Origin: SUG1106 sp051883095
GTDB taxonomy: Bacteria > Bacillota > Clostridia > Peptostreptococcales > Anaerovoracaceae
Direction: 5' to 3'
NCBI GenBank assembly: GCA_051883095.1
Contig: JBJETB010000023.1
Location: 1-64,000, forward strand
DNA length: 64,000 nucleotides
Made by a program: the position numbers and the translations under genes. The notes under the pieces are model-generated. The model saw only the letters and a list, made by a program, of their open reading frames with translations, had not been told where the DNA came from and did no database searches. This document shows, in pieces, positions 43,859 through 52,201 of the stretch (the first letter of the stretch is position 1; each line of letters begins with the position of its first letter).

Positions 43859-44449
43859 TTATTTTTTTCTCCTGCGTGTGCATAGACATACGACTGCGAT
43901 TAAAGCTGCCGTGATACATGCCACAGCAATATAGGCGCTCGGTGCGGGTCTTACAATCCTAAAGCTGAGACTGGCCGCCTGTCCTGTCATCTTTTCACGG
44001 TCCAACGGATAAAGCTCTTCTTCGTCACCCTCGACTTTTTCACCGTCACCATACAGACTGAGTCCTCTGTCGTATACACTGGCCATAAATCCTGCCGAAA
44101 CTGACACATTCAGCTCTGTCTCTCCGATTACAGGTTCCAGATTGTATTCGATCTGCACATCGGTGGTTCTCTTAAAAAACGTAGACTCACTTTTATTTTC
44201 CGTAAATTCCACTGAAAAATATTCGCCCTTTTCTCCGCCGCTCAGATCAAAGTTGAAAGTCTCTGTCTCCTCAATGTTTTCCAGAGGCCTCATGGTCAGA
44301 ACACATGATGCTTTATCGGGATATTTCAGTTGAAAATGAATATCTCCGTCCACGTAACGGTCTGAGTACCGGGACGCTCCAGCGGCAGGTGTTGCCGAAA
44401 CCATGAACAACAGCAGTAATGCCGCAGTTATTCGTAATATTTTCCTCAT
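43859..44449 (-). CDS. Membrane-anchored extracytoplasmic hypothetical protein
   Basis: A 196-aa protein: signal peptide (about 1-25, ending AAGA), beta-rich external domain (about 26-165), one C-terminal TM helix (about 170-188) and a basic CTRRRKK stop-transfer tail. I do not recognise the domain. It lies between the COG2509 gene and aminopeptidase P, all on the minus strand with short gaps. Confidence 0.6.
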   Translation of the reverse strand: MRKILRITAALLLLFMVSATPAAGASRYSDRYVDGDIHFQLKYPDKASCVLTMRPLENIEETETFNFDLSGGEKGEYFSVEFTENKSESTFFKRTTDVQIEYNLEPVIGETELNVSVSAGFMASVYDRGLSLYGDGEKVEGDEEELYPLDREKMTGQAASLSFRIVRPAPSAYIAVACITAALIAVVCLCTRRRKK

Positions 44450-44478
44450 AATTATCTCCTACCTGTTCTTATTCCGCA

Positions 44479-46242
44479 CTATATCTCAGCAGTCTGAGTC
44501 CTGAGCCAAGCGTCCGTCTCTTCATCCAGCATAGGCTGCAACATTTCATATACCTTGCAGTGGTAATCATTCAGCCACTTCCTTTCCTGTTCCGTAAGCA
44601 GCTCCGGCAAAATTGCCTCTCTTTCCCACGGGCACCATGTAATCGGTTCAAATTCCAGCATTCCGTCCTCACCTCTGGTACACAAAATCTCGTTTTCAAG
44701 TCTGATGCCGTACTGTCCTGTCAGATAAAGTCCCGGTTCATCGCTTGTGATCATTCCTTCTCTTATTATGCTGTTTCCGCCCAGAGGACTTATTTTGTTC
44801 GGTCCTTCGTGGACACTGAGCAGATGACCCACTCCGTGCCCTGTGCCGTGATTGAAATTCAGACCTTTATCCTTTAGCGGTCTTCTGGCTGCTGTATCAA
44901 GTTCCGCTCCTGTGGTTCCTTCAGGAAAACGTACCGATGCCAGGGCTATGTGGCTCTTCAGCACCAGAGTGTAATGTATTTTCATTTCATCCGTGAGATG
45001 CCCCAGCGCAATAGTTCTGGTGATGTCGGTGGTTCCGTCCTCGTACTGGCCGCCGGAATCAAGGAGCAGAAATCCTTCAGGCTTCAGCGCTGCACATTTA
45101 TCCGGTTCTGGACTGTAGTGTACGATGGCACCGTTGGAACCGTATGCTGCTATAGTTGAAAAACTTAGGTCCTTAAAGCCTTCCTGCTTCTTCCTGCATT
45201 CCAGAAGCCGTTCTGCCGCCCAAGTCTCCGTAAACTGGCCGTCAGTCTTTTTTCCCGGGTTTTTCACTGCTGACTTAATCTGATATATAAACTGCGTCAC
45301 TGCAGCACCGTCTCTGATGTGAGCTTCTCTGGTGCTGCGGATTTCCGTACTGTTTTTTACGGCCTTCATAAGCTCCGCCGGGTCTTCTGCATCGATTATG
45401 TTTATGCATTCCGGCAGGCACCTGACCATGGCATAGCTGACACGTTCCGTACTGAGAAGCAGCTTTCCTGTGGAGAGTTTACGAAGATCATCAAATATCT
45501 GAAAATACGGCATGACTCTGGTAGTTTCCGGCAGGTGAGATGCCGCTTCACTCTCTTTAAAACTTTCGTCCAGCACGTACAGCCTTTCTCCTTGCGGCTC
45601 TATGAGCATGAAGGCAAAGAACACAGGTGTGTGTTTCACATCATCTCCTCTGAGATTATACAGCCATGCTATTTCCTCCAGGCAGGTTATCAGATGCATA
45701 TCCGCACCCTGCTCATTAATGGCCTCGCGCACCCGCTGAATTTTGGATTCTGCGGTTTCTCCTGTCACGGATAGAGGTATATCGTATATTGGCGATGGGC
45801 AAAGCTTCGGTCTTCTTGTGTCCCAGATTCTGCCGGCCAGATCAATGTCCCAGCGTACTTTATATCGTGCTTCATAGGCCTCCGCCTCACTACAGCTGAC
45901 CACACGTCCGTCAAACCCCAGGCAGCTTCCTTCCGGCAGATGCTGCTTCAGGTATTCCTCTATAGTCGGCACACCCGGTTCTCTTTCCTTCATAAGCTCT
46001 ATGCCGCTGCCTCTCAGCTGCGACCCTGCCTGCAGAAAATACCGCCCGTCTGTCCAGAGTCCGGCCCAGCTGTCAGTCACAAGAAGGGTTCCCGCCGAAC
46101 CTGTAAATCCGGACATAAACTCTCTGCATTTAAAATATTCATTTACATATTCAGACCCGTGAAAGTCTGTTGTAGGAATAATATAGGCGTCGATTCCCTC
46201 CGCCTTCATTTCCCGACGCAGGGCCTCAATCTGCTGTCTCAT
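44479..46242 (-). CDS. Xaa-Pro aminopeptidase (M24B), three-domain type
   Basis: Removes N-terminal residues preceding proline, 587 aa. Two N-terminal creatinase-like domains (about 1-300) precede the pita-bread catalytic domain. Metal ligands lie in LLDSGGQYEDGTTDITRT, FNHGTGHGVGH, SDEPGLY and RLENEILC. The C-terminal extension is typical of the APP1/XPNPEP1 type. Confidence 0.9.
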   Translation of the reverse strand: MRQQIEALRREMKAEGIDAYIIPTTDFHGSEYVNEYFKCREFMSGFTGSAGTLLVTDSWAGLWTDGRYFLQAGSQLRGSGIELMKEREPGVPTIEEYLKQHLPEGSCLGFDGRVVSCSEAEAYEARYKVRWDIDLAGRIWDTRRPKLCPSPIYDIPLSVTGETAESKIQRVREAINEQGADMHLITCLEEIAWLYNLRGDDVKHTPVFFAFMLIEPQGERLYVLDESFKESEAASHLPETTRVMPYFQIFDDLRKLSTGKLLLSTERVSYAMVRCLPECINIIDAEDPAELMKAVKNSTEIRSTREAHIRDGAAVTQFIYQIKSAVKNPGKKTDGQFTETWAAERLLECRKKQEGFKDLSFSTIAAYGSNGAIVHYSPEPDKCAALKPEGFLLLDSGGQYEDGTTDITRTIALGHLTDEMKIHYTLVLKSHIALASVRFPEGTTGAELDTAARRPLKDKGLNFNHGTGHGVGHLLSVHEGPNKISPLGGNSIIREGMITSDEPGLYLTGQYGIRLENEILCTRGEDGMLEFEPITWCPWEREAILPELLTEQERKWLNDYHCKVYEMLQPMLDEETDAWLRTQTAEI

Positions 46243-46339
46243 AAAACTTGCCTCCGATTATCGTTCTTTCATACTTTTTTCTTTTTAATTCTACCATGTC
46301 CTTCATACTTATGCAACGAAGATTAAAAACTCAAAAAAA

Positions 46340-46390
46340 GTCAACCTTTCATTTCGAATTTTCAATGCTTTGCGACTGCAGAAGGTTGAC
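46340..46390 (+). repeat. 51-nt paired-end element, copy 7
   Basis: Ends GTCAACCTT/AAGGTTGAC; centre TTTCAATGCTTTG; preceded by seven A residues, giving a T-run on the minus strand. Confidence 0.85.
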
Positions 46391-46457
46391 AAGGCCGCTG
46401 GCCAAATTGGTTTTTACCATGTGTAGCTGTCTCTTTCTTTCCATTTTTTCCTAAATT

Positions 46458-46508
46458 GTCAACCCTATAATGTCAGATTTCAACCATTTCCGGTCATGCA
46501 AGGTTGAC
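46458..46508 (+). repeat. 51-nt paired-end element, copy 8
   Basis: Ends GTCAACCCT/AAGGTTGAC (one stem mismatch); centre TTTCAACCATTTC, the most diverged copy; followed by TTTTA. Confidence 0.78.
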
Positions 46509-46540
46509 TTTTAGCATTTCTTTTTAAATTTCTGCTTTAC

Positions 46541-46569
46541 TTGTATCCTGGAGAAACCTGTGTTAAAAT
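46541..46569 (+). promoter_or_regulatory. Promoter of the HdeD-like gene
   Basis: -35 TTGTAT (46541-46546), 17-bp spacer, -10 TAAAAT (46564-46569). It lies 32 bp downstream of repeat copy 8. Confidence 0.6.
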
Positions 46570-46611
46570 AGCCTTATCGGGTGCAACGAAATAAAAAAAG
46601 AGGTACATAAA

Positions 46612-47178
46612 ATGAAAAACAAAAATATATCCAAATTCGCATCGTCCCTTATATACATAGTGTTGGGACTCGCCCTTATTCTGAAGCCTTCCATGGTTGA
46701 AGACGCATTCTGCTACCTTCTCGCCGGGGCAGCAATCATTATAGGACTTATCAAACTGGTTTCCTATATGGCCACGAAGGTTGAAACAAGAATTGCCGAG
46801 GACACAAACGGCTTCGCCATAGGCATCAGCCTCATACTTCTCGGTATTTTCGTACTGATGAAGAGTACCATGTTTATTCTTCTGGTTCCATTTGTTCTGG
46901 GCTTCATGATTACCTTCAAGGGTATCGAGGGGATGCAGAATGTCCTCAATCTCAAAAAGTTCGGTTTCGGATATCAGAAAGGCGTAATGATTGTTTCACT
47001 TGTTATCACCATCTTCGGTCTGGTGGTTATGGTCAATCCGTTCTCAACCATGAAAATCCTTCTGGTCATGCTGGGCATCGGACTTCTGGCCAGCGGCGTT
47101 TTCGATCTTCTGGCAGATATAGTATTCACCAGAACCCTAAAAAAAGAACCGGCAGAACAACCGCAAAACGAACAATAG
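46612..47178 (+). CDS. HdeD/DUF308-family membrane protein
   Basis: A 188-aa protein with about six hydrophobic segments arranged in three helical hairpins, such as IYIVLGLALILKPSM and ISLILLGIFVLMKSTMFILL. The C terminus is hydrophilic (KKEPAEQPQNEQ). DUF308 proteins relate to acid-stress HdeD; function here unknown. Single-gene unit with a strong terminator. Confidence 0.8.
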   Translation: MKNKNISKFASSLIYIVLGLALILKPSMVEDAFCYLLAGAAIIIGLIKLVSYMATKVETRIAEDTNGFAIGISLILLGIFVLMKSTMFILLVPFVLGFMITFKGIEGMQNVLNLKKFGFGYQKGVMIVSLVITIFGLVVMVNPFSTMKILLVMLGIGLLASGVFDLLADIVFTRTLKKEPAEQPQNEQ

Positions 47179-47200
47179 CGACAGTCGGCAATCAAAGACA

Positions 47201-47233
47201 AGAAGGCTCACAACACGGAGCCTTCTTTTTATT
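47201..47233 (+). terminator. Terminator of the HdeD-like gene
   Basis: AGAAGGCTC (47201-47209) pairs with GAGCCTTCT (47218-47226), followed by TTTTATT. Confidence 0.9.
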
Positions 47234-47262
47234 CATGCTATTGGTCTCAATTGAAATTTCAG

Positions 47263-48159
47263 CTAAATCAGAAGTTCAAATCCCTCTTTTATGAGATCCG
47301 CAAGGGCTTCCCTCATACAACGAATGAAATCTTTTACGCAAGGGTTGTTTTCTGCTTCCTCTGAAGTAACACAGTTTATAGTTCTTCTTGGTACCTGAAA
47401 ATCAGCAGTGCACTGCTTTATTCCCGCATCCTTTCTCAGGCTCATTGCTGCACTTACGGGAACCAGCGCCCAGTGCTCCTTTCTTGCAGTAAAATATTTA
47501 AGCTGCTCCATCAATTCCAGGCGGATAGGAGGGGAAACTTTCTGACCGAAAAATGACGCATGCCACTCTTCAAACTCTGAACCCCATTCCACATATATTT
47601 CTTTCTTTATATCAAGCATCTCTCTTGTCACCACATCCGGAAATGCAGAATCTGCAGCACACACCAGTGTCATGGGTTCGGAAAAGGCAGGCCTTACCTT
47701 AAATCCTTTTCCTGTTCCTCCGGAGGCATTGAACGCAATGTCCGTAAATCCCTGAACCACGCTCTTTCGTGCCATTTCGAACTCCAGATCCTGAATTACA
47801 AGCTCAACTTCAGGATACTTCTGCATGAAGGCATCGTAAACCGGAGGAAGAATATACGTCCCCACACTGTGTATGGACGAAACTCTCAGCCTGGTGGGTT
47901 TAGCAGCGCAGAGCCCCTGCATTCTCTCCAGAACTCCCTCATATTCCACAGCAAGGCGGTAAAATTCCTCTCCCTTAGGAGTAAGTACAGTCTCGCGGCC
48001 TCCCTTATGGCGATAAAAGAGAGCCTGCCCCACTTCTCTTTCAAGAGTTTTAAGTCTGCTGCTCAGGGATGGCTGGCTTATATACAGGTTTTCTGCGGCT
48101 CTTGTCATATTACCGCATCGGCAGATGGCCAGGAAAGCCTTGATTTCCGCTTCAGTCAT
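47263..48159 (-). CDS. LysR-family transcriptional regulator
   Basis: A 298-aa regulator. The N-terminal winged HTH reads CRCGNMTRAAENLYISQPSLS (given here as 21 residues minus the last, about 14-33, with key residues A22, S29, Q30 and S32). A periplasmic-binding-like effector domain covers about 90-290 and contains VELVIQDLEFEMAR. GGAGG lies upstream of ATG 48159. No obvious divergent target; the closest genes are a PAP2 gene on the same strand and the HdeD-like gene. Confidence 0.85.
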   Translation of the reverse strand: MTEAEIKAFLAICRCGNMTRAAENLYISQPSLSSRLKTLEREVGQALFYRHKGGRETVLTPKGEEFYRLAVEYEGVLERMQGLCAAKPTRLRVSSIHSVGTYILPPVYDAFMQKYPEVELVIQDLEFEMARKSVVQGFTDIAFNASGGTGKGFKVRPAFSEPMTLVCAADSAFPDVVTREMLDIKKEIYVEWGSEFEEWHASFFGQKVSPPIRLELMEQLKYFTARKEHWALVPVSAAMSLRKDAGIKQCTADFQVPRRTINCVTSEEAENNPCVKDFIRCMREALADLIKEGFELLI

Positions 48160-48191
48160 CAGGCACCTCCATAATATTGAGTCTGCTCTAT

Positions 48192-48220
48192 ATTATATAT
48201 GAAATAAATGAATTTTACAA
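48192..48220 (-). promoter_or_regulatory. Promoter of the lysR gene
   Basis: Minus strand -35 TTGTAA (48215-48220), 17-bp spacer, -10 TATAAT (48192-48197). Confidence 0.6.
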
Positions 48221-48313
48221 TGGGACAGTATAATATTATAATTTGATTATACAAGGAAAAACCATATTCCAAATCAAATCTGTCTTTTATGACAGCCGCA
48301 GGTGGCACATAAA

Positions 48314-48364
48314 AAGGGACCCTTAAAAACTTCTTCCATGTGGCTTCAGTCATACGGGTCCCTT
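48314..48364 (-). terminator. Terminator of the PAP2 gene with an unusually long loop
   Basis: AAGGGACCC/GGGTCCCTT form a perfect 9-bp stem around a 33-nt loop. On the minus strand the stem is followed by TTTTTAT. It begins 2 nt after the PAP2 stop codon. Stem 9 bp and loop 33 nt match the geometry of the 51-nt repeats, though the sequence is different. Confidence 0.7.
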
Positions 48365-48366
48365 GA

Positions 48367-49095
48367 TCATCTGCATCTGAATACCTTTGAATTCAATTTC
48401 TCGTAGAATTTTTCCACCACTTTATATCCTCCGAAGCGTCTGCTGATATAGTAACAGACAAGTGCTATTGCTATCCCTCCTATAACATCTGCCAGATAGT
48501 GCTGCTTGGTAAACTGAGTGGACGCAAAAATCATCACCGCAAATATAAGGGTGAAGTTTCTGTACCACCGGGGGATACTGTTGCATTTTCTGATTCCCAG
48601 CCAGCTCAGAAGACTGACCAGGCAATGTATTGACGGAAACAGGTCCAGAGGCGGATCCAGATGGTATATGATCCCCATCAGGCAATCAAAAAATCCGCTG
48701 CCGTCAATATCCGGACGCACATTAGTCGTCGGAAAAAGAATAAAAATCACTCCGCAGATGGCCTTCGCAATCATATCTGCAAAAACGAAGCGGAACCAGT
48801 CTTCCCTGTTGTTTTCCCTTGCTGTCAGAATGTAGCTCACAGCCCAGAAAGGAAAACTCAGCACATATACAGTTACCCATGCCGGTCTGAAAGGCACCAT
48901 CAGGTCAAAAGCCGAAGTTATATCATGGGTCTCAAGTCCCAGACCCAAGATAGTCTGCTGAGTTCCCCAGTAAATCAGACAGTTCCATACAAAACACCCT
49001 ATCAGAGACAGAACCGCATAGGATGGAATCCACCGCTCAATATGCGCCTCATACCAGTTGTTGAATTTCAGTAGTTTATCTTTTCCCATATCCAT
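48367..49095 (-). CDS. PAP2-superfamily membrane phosphatase
   Basis: A 242-aa membrane protein with about six TM segments. Catalytic motifs are FPTTNVRPDI, FPSIHCL and TKQHYLADVIGG, the inositol-phosphorylceramide-synthase-like PAP2 subgroup. It probably acts on a lipid phosphate at the outer membrane face. GGGAGC lies 5 nt before ATG 49095. It has its own promoter. Confidence 0.83.
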   Translation of the reverse strand: MDMGKDKLLKFNNWYEAHIERWIPSYAVLSLIGCFVWNCLIYWGTQQTILGLGLETHDITSAFDLMVPFRPAWVTVYVLSFPFWAVSYILTARENNREDWFRFVFADMIAKAICGVIFILFPTTNVRPDIDGSGFFDCLMGIIYHLDPPLDLFPSIHCLVSLLSWLGIRKCNSIPRWYRNFTLIFAVMIFASTQFTKQHYLADVIGGIAIALVCYYISRRFGGYKVVEKFYEKLNSKVFRCR

Positions 49096-49129
49096 AATCT
49101 GCTCCCTTTTGTTTAATAGCCTTACGTGA

Positions 49130-49158
49130 ATTATACTACTTTATCACATTCTTTACAA
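49130..49158 (-). promoter_or_regulatory. Promoter of the PAP2 gene
   Basis: Minus strand -35 TTGTAA (49153-49158), 17-bp spacer, -10 TATAAT (49130-49135). Confidence 0.65.
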
Positions 49159-49214
49159 TTTCATTTTGTCTGCCGGTTGCGACCGTGGCAAAAGCCTACT
49201 CAACCGACGGTTTG

Positions 49215-49243
49215 TTGCTTTAATTTCATAAAGATGATAAAAT
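49215..49243 (+). promoter_or_regulatory. Promoter of the XRE/ABC operon
   Basis: -35 TTGCTT (49215-49220), 17-bp spacer, -10 TAAAAT (49238-49243). Confidence 0.6.
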
Positions 49244-49274
49244 TTACATTGTGAAAGGGGTGGAAAGTATCATC

Positions 49275-50054
49275 ATGAATTATGAAAAAACAGGCAAACT
49301 CATACAGGAACTGCGAAAAGAAAAAGATATGACCCAGATGTCCCTGGCAGAGAAACTGGGCGTTACCGACCGGGCCGTATCCAAATGGGAACGCGGCAAA
49401 AGCTTCCCTGATGTTTCTATGCTCAGGCCTCTCGCAGAGACACTGGGTGTGTCAGTCAGCGAACTGCTGGATGGAGAAAGGCGTTCACCGGATAAAGTAA
49501 GCCACCTTCCTGACGGTGTACCGGCAATGGCTGTTGAAGATGCAGATAATGCAGCACTGAAAGGAATCCATACATATATTAATGAAACCCAGAAAAAGGG
49601 GCGGATCTGGAAGATTTTTTTCATAATATTTATTCTGGTTTATATTTTCACCGTCAGCTGGCTCTGCCGTGAACGCAATTCACCGATAAACTTTCAGGAA
49701 GACGATCTGGAATTCAACAGGATTCGTGTGGTTGCAGAAGATGGGAGTGTGCAGATGATTTTTCTGGATGACCCGGAAGGAGAAAAACTGAAGCTCTGGA
49801 TACAGAATTTTCTCAGAGAGGAAATGCCTGAGGCGGAAACCATGGGAAGTATGGATGTACTGCCGAGAGACTCTGCACAGAACACCCGCGTGGAACTGTA
49901 TGGTCTGGTAACTGTCTACAAGGGCGTCTACTATGATTATAAGAGCTTTGAATTCTATACCTTTCCTGATATAGATATCATCTACCGGACCCTTTTAAGC
50001 ATTTGCAGCGATCATCTGGACGATTCTTACCGTGATGGTCCTGAGAGGGGGTAA
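49275..50054 (+). CDS. Membrane-anchored XRE-family regulator
   Basis: A 259-aa protein: an N-terminal HTH (TQMSLAEKLGVTDRAVSKWE, about 19-38), then a linker. One TM segment follows (about 110-128, IFFIIFILVYIFTVSWL), and then a roughly 130-residue domain predicted outside the cell. It could sense an envelope signal and control its own operon (inference). ATG 49275 was chosen because it starts at the HTH; the purine-rich GGGGTGGAAAG lies upstream. It is the first gene of four tightly spaced genes. Confidence 0.75.
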   Translation: MNYEKTGKLIQELRKEKDMTQMSLAEKLGVTDRAVSKWERGKSFPDVSMLRPLAETLGVSVSELLDGERRSPDKVSHLPDGVPAMAVEDADNAALKGIHTYINETQKKGRIWKIFFIIFILVYIFTVSWLCRERNSPINFQEDDLEFNRIRVVAEDGSVQMIFLDDPEGEKLKLWIQNFLREEMPEAETMGSMDVLPRDSAQNTRVELYGLVTVYKGVYYDYKSFEFYTFPDIDIIYRTLLSICSDHLDDSYRDGPERG

Positions 50055-50059
50055 TCAAA

Positions 50060-51454
50060 TTGAACAAATATCTGTCTTTAATTTTCCTTTACAACAGAGC
50101 AGGCTATAAAAAAATCCTGCTTGCTGCAGGGGCTATTCCGCTATGCTTTCTGGCAATCTTTTTACTGAGAATCGGCAATCCTTATGAAGCGAGTTCCTAT
50201 ATGCTTATGGAACGGGCCTTCGGAGGAGTATGGGCTGTCCTGGTGCTCGTCGCAGTGAATCTGACAGGACTGACAGCTGTAGTAAATTCTATAAACGGCA
50301 AAAAAGCCCTGAAGGCAGCCCATTCAACTACCGGGTACACCATCAGAAGGCTTAACCTGTCCCCTGTTTCATCTTACCTTACGATTTTCGTTTACTGTCT
50401 TGCTGTTATTCTGATATTCCAGGGTATTGCAACAACTTCTTTATACGCAATCGGAAAACTGAGCCTGATCATATCAGGGTCATCCACCATAGATACCAGA
50501 CTTGCCCTGGGCATGTTAAGGACTAAAATAGGATCTGCACTGATTCCGATTGCACATCCGTCAGTAATCGCATTCAATATAGTTTCTGTACTGGCTCTGG
50601 CAGGCGAATGCGCCAGATCATGCTATTTGAGCTGGCATAACGGAACACCGTCAGCAGGTTTGGTGCTGATTATTGTTCCCATGTTTCTTGTCTGGGCATT
50701 CACTCCGGAAGACAGTTATATACTCATTGCCATCCTGTTTATGTCTATTTACGCTGTCTTCTCATTTTGTGATGTGATTTTCAGAGAAAAACGTCCCAAG
50801 GGCGATCCATTTAAGGTCAATAAATACGCGGGGTTGATGGACCTGGACAGCGCCGAATTTGATGACAGCGTTCACCTTACGGTAAACAGTCCGGCTGAAG
50901 CTTATGACTCATCATCCGCCGACACATCCATTCTGCAGCGCTATGGCAGAACCGGGGAAAGCATTGGAATAAGACGCAGATTCATGCCACTTGGAATAAA
51001 CCTGGAAAAAGCCAACGCCCTCTTCGGATTGTGTATTTTTATAGGCTTTGCTGAGCACCTGCTTTTCTTTGGCCGATACCTTCTGCAGCTGAATGCGATT
51101 AATAACAGCATCAAAGGCATAACCATAGATTCGGGCCTGAAAATGCCTTATTTCTGGCAGCTTCAGGAACACACATATTACGGATACATTCTTGCCATGC
51201 TGCTGGTTCTCTTCATTCAGGCATACTGGAATTACGCATACTACAATAAGGAGACCAGGAGCGTGTACGTTATGAAAAGGCTTCCCGACAGAAAGGAATA
51301 CGGGAGAACTATCTGGATATCACCAGTTATAGAAGCAATTTCAATAGCAGTAATAATGGCTGCGCATACATTAACTGATTTATGTATGTATGTTGTTGCA
51401 ACACCGGATATCGCGCTTTACCCGGATTACCTGTCGCATATTTTACCATTTTAG
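50060..51454 (+). CDS. Polytopic membrane protein, probable ABC permease
   Basis: A 464-aa membrane protein with about eight TM segments, not recognised beyond the fold class. It starts at TTG 50060 with a strong GAGAGGGGG site 7 nt upstream, 5 bp after the regulator stop. A soluble loop of about 75 residues (about 250-320) separates the two membrane halves. Position before an ABC ATPase implies it is its permease. Confidence 0.65.
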   Translation: MNKYLSLIFLYNRAGYKKILLAAGAIPLCFLAIFLLRIGNPYEASSYMLMERAFGGVWAVLVLVAVNLTGLTAVVNSINGKKALKAAHSTTGYTIRRLNLSPVSSYLTIFVYCLAVILIFQGIATTSLYAIGKLSLIISGSSTIDTRLALGMLRTKIGSALIPIAHPSVIAFNIVSVLALAGECARSCYLSWHNGTPSAGLVLIIVPMFLVWAFTPEDSYILIAILFMSIYAVFSFCDVIFREKRPKGDPFKVNKYAGLMDLDSAEFDDSVHLTVNSPAEAYDSSSADTSILQRYGRTGESIGIRRRFMPLGINLEKANALFGLCIFIGFAEHLLFFGRYLLQLNAINNSIKGITIDSGLKMPYFWQLQEHTYYGYILAMLLVLFIQAYWNYAYYNKETRSVYVMKRLPDRKEYGRTIWISPVIEAISIAVIMAAHTLTDLCMYVVATPDIALYPDYLSHILPF

Positions 51455-51465
51455 GAGGGCGTAAA

Positions 51466-52188
51466 ATGATTGAGGTTAAAAACGTTTCTAAAGAATACAA
51501 GGGAAAGGTTGCCCTTTCAAACTGCAGTATCAATATCCCAAAAGGGCAGATAATCGGTCTCTTCGGCGCTAACGGTGCCGGCAAAACCACATTGATGAAG
51601 TGTATAATGGGTTTCCTGACCTTCGATGGCGAAATCACACTGGACGGCAAAAAGATAGATGAGAGCAATATCTCCAGGTTATCTTTTGCTACCGGTGACC
51701 ACTCTTTCTTTCCGTCTGTAACGGCAGATGACCATAAGTGGTTTTACAAGATGCAGTTTCCGACCTTCAGGGAAAAACGTTATGAAGCACTGATGGAATT
51801 CTTTGAACTGCCGACAAAGAAAAAAATCAGCGAATTCAGTCTGGGACAGCAGAACCAGTTTGAAGTGGTGCTGGCAATCAGCCAGGGTGCCGAATATATT
51901 TTCATGGATGAACCTTTCGCCGGCAACGATGTGTTCAACAGAGAGGATTTTTATGAAGTGCTGGTAAGCGTTCTGGACGATGACGAGACGGTAATCATAT
52001 CCACTCATTTAATCGAGGAGATCGCCGACTACATAGACAGAGCCGTTCTCATAAGAAAGAGTGAGATTATAGACGATCTCAGCGTGAAAGAGATAGAAGA
52101 ATCCGGCAGAACTTTAATTGAAATCGTAAAGGAAAAGTACGATTACAGATCAGACCGCATCAGAAAAGCTGTAGACCAGATGAGATAA
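51466..52188 (+). CDS. ABC transporter ATP-binding protein
   Basis: A 240-aa ATPase. Walker A GANGAGKTTLMK (about 37-48), signature FSLGQQNQFEV (variant of LSGGQ), Walker B YIFMDEPFAGND, and switch His in STHLIEE. AGGAGG lies 8 nt before ATG 51466. The subgroup resembles export or resistance ATPases of the YtrB/BcrA kind that pair with one integral membrane subunit. Confidence 0.88.
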   Translation: MIEVKNVSKEYKGKVALSNCSINIPKGQIIGLFGANGAGKTTLMKCIMGFLTFDGEITLDGKKIDESNISRLSFATGDHSFFPSVTADDHKWFYKMQFPTFREKRYEALMEFFELPTKKKISEFSLGQQNQFEVVLAISQGAEYIFMDEPFAGNDVFNREDFYEVLVSVLDDDETVIISTHLIEEIADYIDRAVLIRKSEIIDDLSVKEIEESGRTLIEIVKEKYDYRSDRIRKAVDQMR

Positions 52189-52201
52189 GGGGGCATTAAT
52201 T

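Larger units (their letters stand above)
46243..46611. other. 369-bp divergent intergenic region with two 51-nt repeats
   Basis: Lies between the minus-strand aminopeptidase and the plus-strand HdeD-like gene. It holds copies 7 and 8 of the paired-end element and the promoter at 46541-46569. A perfect GGCCGCTGGCC inverted repeat occurs at 46393-46403. No ORF is credible. Confidence 0.7.

Noticed and set aside
48159..48353. 64-aa ORF upstream of lysR
   Set aside because: It covers the terminator loop and promoter of neighbouring genes and has no ribosome-binding site or recognisable domain.
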